Source: Flavobacteriia bacterium (GTDB lineage: Bacteria; Bacteroidota; Bacteroidia; Flavobacteriales_D; Crocinitomicaceae). Taken from it: 48,816 nt of DNA. A program made the translations under genes and the position numbers. Under the pieces are notes generated by a model. It was not told where the DNA came from and did no database searches. It saw only the letters and a list, made by a program, of their open reading frames with translations. Positions 15,150 to 22,719 of this stretch are shown in pieces. Each line of letters starts with the position of its first letter. Within the stretch, counting starts at the first letter, position 1. The stretch is taken from assembly GCA_016183815.1 (NCBI GenBank), contig JACPDW010000034.1, forward strand, positions 1 to 48,816, given 5' to 3'.

Positions 15150-16532
15150 ATGAAACTTAAAAAAATTGAAAATTATTTTATCGGAGATTTGTTAAGCAAA
15201 ACAGAGGATGTTTTTGATAAAGCTAAAATTACTTTTCTTTTTTATTTTATACTTTTTATTTTTATAATTGCTATTCCATTTGTAATTCAACTGTATTTAC
15301 AAAATTATATTTACCATTTAATCATAAATTTATTTGAAATAATTGTACTAATTTCAATATTTATACTGTTTAAAAAAAATGCGACAAGTAAACAAATTGG
15401 ATTAACTTTTTTTGGAATGGACATCATAATGTCCACCGTTAGCTTAATATTTCAAAATGCAAACTTTGATCTTCAAGCAGGTGTTTGGAGTATTTTACTT
15501 ATTCTTTTTTGTTTTTTTGTATTAGGTAATGTTTGGGGATTGCTTTCCTCACTTTTCATCTTTGTATTATTTATTGCATGTCAACCTATAAATGGTATTC
15601 CTGCATTATTAAACTTCAATGTTCCAGATAATCAAGTCGTTCCTAGTGAAGAAGTGTTTATTACTTTTCCTTTTCTACTAATTATTTATCTCGTATATTA
15701 TTTTATCAAAACAAAATTGATTGCTGAAAAATTGATTAAAAAACAACAAATAGAAATATTAGAACAAAAAAAGGACATTAATGATTCCATCTTATACGCT
15801 AAAAAAATTCAAGATGCTATTTCACCTCACGACTGGATATTTAATAAATTTTTCCCTGAGTCATTTGTTTTATACCTGCCAAAAGATATTGTAAGTGGTG
15901 ATTTTTATTGGTTCCATCAAATAGATGAAGAGGAAAGTATTATCGCTGTGGGAGATTGTACAGGTCACGGAATCCCTGGAGCTTTTATGACGGTTATTGG
16001 CTCTAATTTATTAAATGAAATTATTATTAGAGAAAAAAATTATTCTCTTCCAGATGTATTACAACAACTCGATGAAAGAGTATCTTATACTTTAAAACAA
16101 GATATTTCTCACGATAAAATTGTACAAGATGGCATGGATATTCTTCTTCTTAAAGTAAACAAAAAAAAGAATATTATTGAGGTATCTTCTGCCAATCGAC
16201 CCTTTATTTTAATACAAAACAATACCTTACAAATCGAAAAAGGAACAAAATTTTCAATCGGAGGATTTAATACCACACAAAAAAAGTTTGATTTATTTAC
16301 AACTAATATTAATAAAAACGATAGTATTTATCTTTTTTCTGATGGTTATGTCGATCAATTTGGTGGTGAAAAAAATAAACGATTTAAAACAGAAAGTTTA
16401 AAACAATTAATCAATGAAAATCATGATAAACCCTTAAACGAACAATTAAATATATTTAAACAAACCATCAATAATTGGAAAAGGAATAATGAACAAACCG
16501 ACGACATCATTGTTCTTGGTATTAAATTCTAA
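15150..16532 (+). CDS. Membrane-anchored SpoIIE-type PP2C serine/threonine phosphatase
   Basis: The first ~190 residues hold about six hydrophobic segments and likely sense an envelope or membrane signal. A coiled-coil linker (195-220) leads to the SpoIIE/PPM domain (about 220-460). Metal-binding motifs are present: PKDIVSGDFYW (244-254), GDCTGHGIPGAFM (268-280), DGMDILLL and LFSDGYVDQFGG. Such enzymes usually dephosphorylate an anti-anti-sigma factor or another partner-switch protein, but no such partner lies nearby. It resembles the PAS-linked phosphatase at 45903-47075, so the genome has several inputs into this kind of pathway. Confidence 0.93.
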   Translation: MKLKKIENYFIGDLLSKTEDVFDKAKITFLFYFILFIFIIAIPFVIQLYLQNYIYHLIINLFEIIVLISIFILFKKNATSKQIGLTFFGMDIIMSTVSLIFQNANFDLQAGVWSILLILFCFFVLGNVWGLLSSLFIFVLFIACQPINGIPALLNFNVPDNQVVPSEEVFITFPFLLIIYLVYYFIKTKLIAEKLIKKQQIEILEQKKDINDSILYAKKIQDAISPHDWIFNKFFPESFVLYLPKDIVSGDFYWFHQIDEEESIIAVGDCTGHGIPGAFMTVIGSNLLNEIIIREKNYSLPDVLQQLDERVSYTLKQDISHDKIVQDGMDILLLKVNKKKNIIEVSSANRPFILIQNNTLQIEKGTKFSIGGFNTTQKKFDLFTTNINKNDSIYLFSDGYVDQFGGEKNKRFKTESLKQLINENHDKPLNEQLNIFKQTINNWKRNNEQTDDIIVLGIKF

Positions 16533-16584
16533 AAAATCAATGTCTTTATAGAAATAATCTATCAAAATAAACCTCAAAAATTGT

Positions 16585-16592
16585 TATTTTTG
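16585..16592 (+). promoter_or_regulatory. Candidate -7 box TATTTTTG of the ABC exporter gene
   Basis: TATTTTTGC ends only 4 nt before the ATG at 16597. If used, transcription would begin at or next to the start codon, giving a leaderless mRNA. Confidence 0.5.
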
Positions 16593-16596
16593 CAAG

Positions 16597-18363
16597 ATGT
16601 TACAACAATCTAAGGTAGATTTTAAAGTATTCAAACGCTTAATCAAATACGTCAAACCTTACAGAAAATTTTTATTTTTATCTTTCTTATTCACACTATT
16701 TCTATCTGTACTATCGCCTGCAAGACCATTTTTAATTGGGAAAGTTGTGCACGATTTTATTGTGGAGAGTCAAAATCATTCCATGTTATTACAATGGACG
16801 TTATTGATTCTAATAATTTTAATTCTTGAAGGTTTTTTTCAGTTTTTGCTGAGCTATTTTAGTTCTTTGCTCGCTCAATCGGTAATTAAAGACATAAGAA
16901 TAAAACTTTTCAAACACATTTCTACCTTTAGAATGAAATATTTTGATAAAACGCCAATAGGAAATCTTGTTACCCGTGTAGTCTCTGATATCGAAGCTAT
17001 TGCCGATGTTTTTTCTTCTGGTTTAATCGATGTATTGGGTGATTTATTGATGTTAATAGTCATTATTTTTTGGATGTTTTTTATTAATTGGAAACTTTCA
17101 TTAATGACTTTAATTCCAATTCCGTTATTGATTTTAGCTACAAGAATTTTTGCAAAAGCGATGAGAAAATCATTTCAACAAGAAAGCACACAAGTGAATC
17201 GTTTAAATACTTTTGTTCAAGAAAGATTAACTGGAATGAGTTTAGTACAATTGTTTAATCGTGAAAAAAAAGAAGCAGAAAAATTCAACGATATAAACAA
17301 AGCACATCGACAAGCTCATGTTAATGCAGTTTGGGCTTTTTCGATTTTTTTTCCTGTGGTAGATATTTTAAGTTCTTTATCTGTCGCTTTTTTATTGGTT
17401 TGGGGTTCTTTTCAATTTTTAGGTAATCACCTCCCCGACCCAAAAGCCATTTACGAAGAAATTTTTCAATTTACTTTGTGGATAAATATGTTGTTTAGAC
17501 CTGTAAGAATGTTGGCCGATAAATTTAACATTTTGCAAAGGGGAATTGTGAGGGCAGACAGAGTTTTTGAAGTTTTAGATAGAAAAGAAAATATTCAACA
17601 AGAAGGTCATATAAATGATTTAGATTTTAACCAAAATATTACTTTTAAAAATATTTTCTTTGCTTATAAAGGCGAGGAATTTGTATTAAAAAACATCAAT
17701 CTCGAAATAGAAGCTGGCAAAACTTATGCTTTTGTTGGTGCAACTGGATCGGGAAAAACGACCATTGTCAACTTATTATCGAGATTTTATGAGTACCAAA
17801 AAGGGGATATATTTATTGGTAACACAAATCTTAAAGATATTGAATTAAATTATTTAAGGAAAAATGTATCTACTGTTTTACAAGATGTTTTTCTTTTTTC
17901 GGATAGCATTTACCACAATATCACTTTAGGTTCAGACGAAATCCCTTTATCTGAAGTTAAAAAAGCGGCTAAAGCAATAAATGCAGATGAATTTATAGAA
18001 AAATGCCCTAATCAATATGACTATTTAGTTGGTGAAAGAGGTGGTGTTTTATCCGTAGGGCAAAGACAATTAATCTCTTTTATCAGGGCATATTTATATA
18101 ATCCTCACATCTTAATATTAGACGAAGCAACATCAAGTGTGGATAATGAATCTGAAGAATTAATTCAAGATGCTATAGAAACATTAACTAAGGGTAGAAC
18201 ATCCATAATTATTGCCCATCGTTTATCGACAATACAAAATGCGGATAAAATAGTGGTTTTAGAAAAAGGTGAAATTCAAGAAATTGGTACACATCAAGAA
18301 TTAATGGATTTAAAAGGAAAATACTTTAAAATGGTTCAAATACAATATTTAAAAATGGAATAA
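16597..18363 (+). CDS. MsbA-like ABC exporter (membrane and ATPase domains fused)
   Basis: The 588-aa half-transporter has a six-helix type IV exporter domain (about 20-330) and a C-terminal ATPase. The nucleotide-binding domain shows Walker A GATGSGKTT (about 381-389), a Q-loop VLQDVFLFSDS, the signature LSVGQRQ, Walker B ILILDEATSSVD and the H-loop IIAHRLST. The family exports lipids, lipid A or peptides as a homodimer or heterodimer, and the substrate is not evident. The Val in LSVGQ is common in this lineage. It follows the phosphatase gene by 64 nt with its own promoter box. Confidence 0.92.
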   Translation: MLQQSKVDFKVFKRLIKYVKPYRKFLFLSFLFTLFLSVLSPARPFLIGKVVHDFIVESQNHSMLLQWTLLILIILILEGFFQFLLSYFSSLLAQSVIKDIRIKLFKHISTFRMKYFDKTPIGNLVTRVVSDIEAIADVFSSGLIDVLGDLLMLIVIIFWMFFINWKLSLMTLIPIPLLILATRIFAKAMRKSFQQESTQVNRLNTFVQERLTGMSLVQLFNREKKEAEKFNDINKAHRQAHVNAVWAFSIFFPVVDILSSLSVAFLLVWGSFQFLGNHLPDPKAIYEEIFQFTLWINMLFRPVRMLADKFNILQRGIVRADRVFEVLDRKENIQQEGHINDLDFNQNITFKNIFFAYKGEEFVLKNINLEIEAGKTYAFVGATGSGKTTIVNLLSRFYEYQKGDIFIGNTNLKDIELNYLRKNVSTVLQDVFLFSDSIYHNITLGSDEIPLSEVKKAAKAINADEFIEKCPNQYDYLVGERGGVLSVGQRQLISFIRAYLYNPHILILDEATSSVDNESEELIQDAIETLTKGRTSIIIAHRLSTIQNADKIVVLEKGEIQEIGTHQELMDLKGKYFKMVQIQYLKME

Positions 18364-18364
18364 A

Positions 18365-18673
18365 TCAACCGTATTTTCTTTTTCTTTCTTTATAATTCCT
18401 TTTCATTGCTTTTTCCAAATCTCTTCTGTTTTTTTCTGCTTTTTTGATGGTTTTTCTTGCAGCTTTACTTTGTCTATTCCAATGAGCTTTTCTTGCTTGT
18501 TTTTGTGTCTTAAATGTAGCGTTTTTTCGTCTTTGTCTGTCTTTAGAAATCAACTTTTCGGCTTGTTCAACCGATGTTGGATCCTTCTTTTTAAATAACA
18601 TGCAAGAAGGAGAAAAAATTAATCCAAATAATAATAGTGTAATAAAATATTGTTTTCTTGTTAAGATATACAT
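18365..18673 (-). CDS. Small, strongly basic lipoprotein
   Basis: I use the ATG at 18673 because a lipoprotein signal follows (LLLFGLIFSPSC, lipid-bearing Cys near residue 24). An upstream in-frame start would overlap the divergent gene. The 102-aa product has a mature part dominated by Lys and Arg: KDRQRRKNATFKTQKQARK, then a helical RKTIKKAEKNRRDLEK stretch and a KERKRKYG end. Such a charged peptide tethered in the envelope could bind phosphate-rich or acidic polymers, but no function is known to me. It is convergent with the ABC exporter (stop codons 2 nt apart) and divergent from the Rieske-like gene. Confidence 0.7.
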   Translation of the reverse strand: MYILTRKQYFITLLLFGLIFSPSCMLFKKKDPTSVEQAEKLISKDRQRRKNATFKTQKQARKAHWNRQSKAARKTIKKAEKNRRDLEKAMKRNYKERKRKYG

Positions 18674-18680
18674 AATTTTG
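18673..18680 (+). promoter_or_regulatory. Candidate -7 box TAATTTTG of the Rieske-like lipoprotein gene
   Basis: TAATTTTG with a TTG at 18650-18652 upstream fits the local promoter type, with a spacer one base longer than ideal. The first base coincides with the start codon of the divergent basic lipoprotein, so the two genes interlock. Confidence 0.5.
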
Positions 18681-18700
18681 TATTCAATACAGGTAAATAA

Positions 18701-19126
18701 GTGAAAAAAAAGTTGCAAATATCGTTGTTTTTTTGGCTCGTTTTTTTAATATCTTGTAAAAAAGATATTAACAATCCTGTTCCAAATGTTCATTTCGACA
18801 TAACAATCTATTTTAATCTACCCTCATACAGTTCTTTAGAAGGTATTGGCGGTTGGGCTTATGTTGACGGTGGTTCAAAAGGGATTATAGTGTATAGAAA
18901 AAGTCAAGATGAATTTTTAGCGTTTGACAGACATTCTCCTGCAAATGATGGAATTTGTGATAAAGCATTAGAAGTAGATACCAATAACTTTCTTCAATTA
19001 AATGATTTATGCAGTGGAGCAAAATTTTCTCTATTAGATGGAAGTGCAATTTCTGGAGCTAATATTGGCTTAAGGCAATACAATACTGAATTTAATGGAG
19101 GTAATCAATTAAGGATTTTCAATTAA
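18701..19126 (+). CDS. Lipoprotein with Rieske-like fold lacking the cluster ligands
   Basis: Translation starts at GTG 18701. The lipobox is FLISC (Cys19). The 141-aa protein matches a group of Bacteroidota Rieske-like lipoproteins: GGSKGIIVYRKSQDEFLAFDRHSP, then LLDGSAISGA, then LRQYNTEF and a LRIFN end. True Rieske centres need CxH and CxxH pairs. Here the first site reads DRHSP and the second LCSGAKF, so the [2Fe-2S] ligands are missing and electron transfer is unlikely. The role may be structural. Fold assigned from pattern recognition. Confidence 0.7.
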   Translation: MKKKLQISLFFWLVFLISCKKDINNPVPNVHFDITIYFNLPSYSSLEGIGGWAYVDGGSKGIIVYRKSQDEFLAFDRHSPANDGICDKALEVDTNNFLQLNDLCSGAKFSLLDGSAISGANIGLRQYNTEFNGGNQLRIFN

Positions 19127-19150
19127 TTGAGAAATTTTATTTCAAAGAAA

Positions 19151-19181
19151 TTTGTGAGTAAAGATTTTTTTACTATCTTTG
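19151..19181 (+). promoter_or_regulatory. Canonical promoter of rpmH
   Basis: TTTG at 19151-19154, a 19-nt spacer, and TATCTTTG at 19174-19181 give a textbook Bacteroidetes sigma-ABfr promoter. It leaves a leader of about 60 nt before rpmH. Confidence 0.9.
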
Positions 19182-19246
19182 CACCCGCTTATAGAAAAAG
19201 AAAACATTAAGCAATTTAAAAATTCAATCATTTATAAGGATTTGTC

Positions 19247-19405
19247 ATGAAAAGAACGTTTCAGCCATCAACCCGTAAGAGAAGAAATAAACACGGATTC
19301 AGAAGTAGAATGGCCACAAAAAACGGACGTAAAGTCTTAGCTTCTCGTCGTAAAAAAGGAAGAAAAAAATTAACTGTTTCTGACGAACAATTTCACAAAA
19401 GATAA
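19247..19405 (+). CDS. rpmH: 50S ribosomal protein bL34
   Basis: A 52-aa, highly basic protein reading [20 protein letters not shown], then [21 protein letters not shown]. This is the complete bL34 pattern with a short C-terminal addition ([10 protein letters not shown]). bL34 is a small protein of the 50S subunit. No rnpA follows, unlike in Proteobacteria and Firmicutes. The next gene encodes a 63-aa protein 134 nt downstream. Confidence 0.97.
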   Translation: MKRTFQPSTRKRRNKHGFRSRMATKNGRKVLASRRKKGRKKLTVSDEQFHKR

Positions 19406-19539
19406 CTAGTTAAGTATATTAAAGAAAAGTGTATTCTATAATTTAGAAAACAACTCGAATTGTTAAAAAATCTTAATGATACAACTTTTCTTAGCTTTTT
19501 AAGTTATATTTATAATAATTCTAAATAAAATTCAAAAAT

Positions 19540-19731
19540 ATGGGACGTCCGGCTACAAAACCTGCAAGACTACGCGATGGTTTTTACATTGAAGTAAGAA
19601 ATGCGGGCTCATCACCTGTCTTCGTAAGAAGAGACACTAGAGAACAAATGATAATTGCTGCTGAAGAATACAAACGTAGTAAACAAGTGGTTATTTTAGG
19701 CGAGCACAAAAACGATAAATGGTTAGGATAA
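19540..19731 (+). CDS. Conserved-looking 63-aa protein of unknown function
   Basis: The peptide begins MGRPATKPARLRDGFYIEVR, continues with a possible beta-rich middle (SPVFVRRDTREQM) and ends with a helix and strand (AAEEYKRSKQVVILGEHK). It is basic, soluble, and has no signal or membrane segment. The MGRPATKP start resembles small nucleic-acid-binding or AT-hook-like proteins, but a true AT-hook (RGRP) is absent. It is followed by a clear terminator and preceded by rpmH, so it may share that transcript. Well-formed codon usage and the terminator support a real gene. Confidence 0.7.
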   Translation: MGRPATKPARLRDGFYIEVRNAGSSPVFVRRDTREQMIIAAEEYKRSKQVVILGEHKNDKWLG

Positions 19732-19763
19732 ACTAACTTTTTTACTTTTAATTTAATTTTATA

Positions 19764-19787
19764 AAACTCGGGAAACCGGGTTTTTTT
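19764..19787 (+). terminator. Rho-independent terminator
   Basis: AAACTCGG pairs with CCGGGTTT (one T-G wobble) around a GAAA tetraloop, followed by a T-run. It ends the rpmH/63-aa gene segment. Confidence 0.9.
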
Positions 19788-19935
19788 ATTTTAATAAAAC
19801 ATCAAATAGTTATTTTTGAACAATCATTTGGGCTATTCAAAACTAAAAAAAATTTATTGAATAAATCTAAAAAGAAAAAAATTGTAAATTTTACCTTTAG
19901 TAACTCAAGTTATATATTTTTTCATCTACATTGTT

Positions 19936-19943
19936 TAACTTTG
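19936..19943 (+). promoter_or_regulatory. -7 box TAACTTTG of pruA
   Basis: TAACTTTGG ends 14 nt before the ATG at 19958. It overlaps an in-frame upstream TTG at 19931, which argues against using that TTG as the start. Confidence 0.55.
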
Positions 19944-19957
19944 GCAAAAATTTCGTC

Positions 19958-21589
19958 ATGTCAAACTATATTTTAAACGTACCCATTGCGGTAAATGAAC
20001 CAGTAAAATCTTATGCCAAAGGTTCTAAAGAAAGAGAATCTTTATTAAAGAAATACAATGAATTACTTCATCAAAATCCTATTGATATTCCGATGTATAT
20101 TGGTTCAGAAAAAATATTTACTAGCAACAAAAAACAAATAAAACCACCTCATAATCATCAAAAAGTAATTGCTACTTATAATTATGGTGAAGCTAGTCAC
20201 GTTGAAAAAGCAATTAAATCAGCATTAGAAGCCAAAAAAGATTGGGAAAATTTACCATGGGAACAAAGAGCTTCTATTTTTTTAAAAGCTGCGGATTTAT
20301 TAGCAGGTCCATACAGAGATAAAATGAATGCAGCCACGATGTTAGCTCAATCTAAAAATGTTTTTCAAGCTGAAATCGATGCTGCCTGCGAAATGATTGA
20401 CTTTTTTCGATTTAATGTTCAATTCATGACTCAAATCTATAAAGATCAACCAGAATCTTTGCCTGGAATTTGGAATAGATTAGAATACAGACCTTTAGAA
20501 GGATTTATTTTCGCTTTAACTCCATTTAATTTCACTTCAATAGCGGCCAATTTATGTGCTGCTCCTGCTATGATGGGGAATGTAATTGTTTGGAAACCTG
20601 CTGATTCTCAAATATATTCAGCTCAAGTAATTATGGAATTATTTAAAGAAGCTGGTTTACCTGATGGTGTTATTAATATGGTTACCATCGACGGACCAAC
20701 AGCAGGTGAAATTATTTTTAAACATAAAGATTTTGCTGGTTTACATTTTACAGGGTCAACAGCTGTTTTTAAATCCTTATGGAAAAATATCGCTTTAAAT
20801 ATTGATTCATATAGAAGTTATCCTCGTATAGTTGGTGAAACTGGAGGAAAAGATTTCATAATGGTGCATCCATCTGCAGATGTTTTTGAAGTTGCAACTT
20901 CAATGTCTCGTGGAGCATTTGAATTTCAAGGTCAAAAATGTTCAGCTGCCTCTCGTGCTTATGTTCCAAAAAGCAAATGGGACGAGATAAAAAATATTTT
21001 GGTTCAACAAGTATCCTCTTTTAAAATTGGAGACCCACAAAATACCTCAAACTTTATAAATGCGGTGATTGACGAGAAAGCTTTTGATAAAATCGCCTCT
21101 TTTATTGATTATATCAAATCTTCTACTGATGCAAAAATCATTGTTGGTGGGAATTACGATAAATCTAAAGGGTATTTTATAGAACCTACTGTTGTTTTGA
21201 CTGAAAATCCTTCATTTAGAACCCTATGCGAAGAAATTTTTGGACCTGTTTTAACCATTTACTTATACGAAGACACTGATTTTGAAAAAACTTTAGATTT
21301 GGTGGACAATACTTCAGACTATGCTTTAACAGGTGCAATAATGTCGAAAGACAGATATGCGATTCAAGTTGCTTTAGACAAACTTCGTCATTCAGCTGGA
21401 AATTTTTACATCAATGACAAACCAACTGGAGCTGTTGTCGGTCAACAACCATTTGGAGGTGCAAGAGGTTCTGGAACAAACGACAAAGCTGGGGCTTCTA
21501 TGAATCTGTTGAGATGGGTTTCTGCAAGAACAATCAAAGAAACTTTTGTAAGTCCTAAAGAGTATAAATATCCTTTTTTGGAAGAGTAA
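19958..21589 (+). CDS. pruA: L-glutamate gamma-semialdehyde (P5C) dehydrogenase
   Basis: This NAD-dependent aldehyde dehydrogenase oxidises glutamate semialdehyde to glutamate in proline degradation. The product of 543 aa matches the stand-alone P5CDH length. Motifs include ALTPFNFTSIAANLCAAP (cofactor fold), GLHFTGSTAVFK, VGETGGKDF with the general-base Glu, and FQGQKCSAASRAYV with the nucleophilic Cys. The C-terminal FGGARGSGTNDKAG and a LRWVSARTIKE segment are typical of the family. There is no fused proline dehydrogenase domain, so PutA activity is supplied elsewhere. I chose ATG 19958 because a promoter box overlaps the alternative TTG. Confidence 0.95.
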   Translation: MSNYILNVPIAVNEPVKSYAKGSKERESLLKKYNELLHQNPIDIPMYIGSEKIFTSNKKQIKPPHNHQKVIATYNYGEASHVEKAIKSALEAKKDWENLPWEQRASIFLKAADLLAGPYRDKMNAATMLAQSKNVFQAEIDAACEMIDFFRFNVQFMTQIYKDQPESLPGIWNRLEYRPLEGFIFALTPFNFTSIAANLCAAPAMMGNVIVWKPADSQIYSAQVIMELFKEAGLPDGVINMVTIDGPTAGEIIFKHKDFAGLHFTGSTAVFKSLWKNIALNIDSYRSYPRIVGETGGKDFIMVHPSADVFEVATSMSRGAFEFQGQKCSAASRAYVPKSKWDEIKNILVQQVSSFKIGDPQNTSNFINAVIDEKAFDKIASFIDYIKSSTDAKIIVGGNYDKSKGYFIEPTVVLTENPSFRTLCEEIFGPVLTIYLYEDTDFEKTLDLVDNTSDYALTGAIMSKDRYAIQVALDKLRHSAGNFYINDKPTGAVVGQQPFGGARGSGTNDKAGASMNLLRWVSARTIKETFVSPKEYKYPFLEE

Positions 21590-21657
21590 TTAAACATAAT
21601 TGTTCTTCATAATTATGAAGTAAATTATTTTTTTAAACATATTGTATTTTTCCATAA

Positions 21658-21792
21658 GACAAGGCCGTTACAAAAGTCAATAATCGAGGCTTTTCAAAAA
21701 TTTGAATCCGCAATCCCGATATTTGCTTCGGGATGAGGAATTTAAATTTTTGGATTAACGATGAGAATTGGGTTTTGAAACGGTCTTAAGAC
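21658..21792. repeat. ~130-bp imperfect palindrome in a convergent gap
   Basis: The left arm (about 21658-21719) and the right arm (about 21728-21790) are imperfect inverted copies. Shared blocks in order are GAC, CGTT, CAAAA, CAAT, CG, CAAAAATTT, AAT and ATCCCGA, meeting at an 8-nt loop. The tip ATCCCGA/TCGGGAT is perfect. The right edge contains a perfect ten-base palindrome GTCTTAAGAC (21783-21792). It lies between convergent pruA and a lipoprotein gene, so it may act as a two-way terminator. Its size and form suggest an interspersed REP/MITE-like unit. Confidence 0.65.
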
Positions 21793-21797
21793 TCTAT

Positions 21798-22523
21798 TTA
21801 GCAACCCATTGGAACATCGATAATAATCAATTTGGAGATTTTTTCACCGCTGTCTTTTCTGTCACCAGAAATTCTTAGAAAATAACGACTAATATTTACT
21901 CCACTCGGATATTCATTTGGGTTTTTAATGTATTGAATAATTTTAGCCCAATCCTCACCACATTGTTCCAATACTTTTAGTTTTAGTTCTTCAATGGGAA
22001 TTTGTGGAAATTTTTCTTTCTCTTTTGACGAATATTTAGCACAAATAAATTGATTGTTGTTGTTTGTTTTTAAAAATTTCCAATTTGAATAAAAATGTAT
22101 CCAATCAATTAAATCGCAGTGAGGCCCTTCATTCATGATTGTAACGCTTGTTTCAAATCTTTGTTCTATTTTAATATTTTGTAAAAACTCACTAAAAATT
22201 GAAAGTTGTTTTGCTTCTATGGTTTCTCCAAGTTCAGCAAAAATTGTTACAGAATCTTTTTGGACATTTTTTGTATTATTTTCTTCATCATAAATAATAA
22301 AACCATGGAGAACAAGTGTAAATTCATTAAATAATAGAGTTGTTTTAGAACCATCTTCTTGATGCTTTATAGTTATAGTATCATTAAATGTCTCTTCTAA
22401 ATTTGAAGTTAGCATTTTTTCGATGTTCGTCTTTTGGTGGGATTTGTTTTTTTTTGGAAAAAAATTGCAACCAATTAAACTTAAAATTGAAAGTGAAATT
22501 AAAGCGATATTTATTGTTTTCAT
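21798..22523 (-). CDS. Lipoprotein of unknown function
   Basis: The 241-aa protein has a lipoprotein signal (ISLSILSLIGC, lipid Cys at about residue 19). The mature part is mixed alpha/beta with no family I recognise. Notable are several Cys residues, including near the end (VPMGC) and in PHCDLIDWIHFYSNWKF. Codon use is very AT-rich like the neighbouring gene at 22720. These two lie between conserved genes and may be lineage-specific additions. It is convergent with pruA across the palindrome. Confidence 0.6.
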   Translation of the reverse strand: MKTINIALISLSILSLIGCNFFPKKNKSHQKTNIEKMLTSNLEETFNDTITIKHQEDGSKTTLLFNEFTLVLHGFIIYDEENNTKNVQKDSVTIFAELGETIEAKQLSIFSEFLQNIKIEQRFETSVTIMNEGPHCDLIDWIHFYSNWKFLKTNNNNQFICAKYSSKEKEKFPQIPIEELKLKVLEQCGEDWAKIIQYIKNPNEYPSGVNISRYFLRISGDRKDSGEKISKLIIIDVPMGC

Positions 22524-22676
22524 TTTAAAATTTTACAGTTTAAAGGTATTAATTTATTTGAAATGATTAACTTTTTAAAGTTTATTTAATAAAGAAAATT
22601 CTATGATAACTTAGATTAAATTTTGAATATGGTTAAAATATTTGATAAATAATATCAATAAAAAAGATTATATTAA

Positions 22677-22684
22677 TAAATTTG
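22677..22684 (+). promoter_or_regulatory. Candidate -7 box TAAATTTG
   Basis: TAAATTTGG lies 35 nt upstream of the TTG start at 22720. No well-spaced TTG precedes it, so it is a weak prediction. Confidence 0.35.
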
Positions 22685-22719
22685 GCAAAAAACTAATCAT
22701 CAATTAAATTTATAATAAA

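Noticed and set aside
18674-18718. Longer N-terminus of the basic lipoprotein
   Set aside because: It would overlap the divergent gene and bury the lipoprotein signal peptide that starts at 18673.
19931-19957. TTG start giving pruA nine extra residues
   Set aside because: The TTG overlaps the TAACTTTG promoter box, and the ATG at 19958 gives the family's usual 543-aa length.
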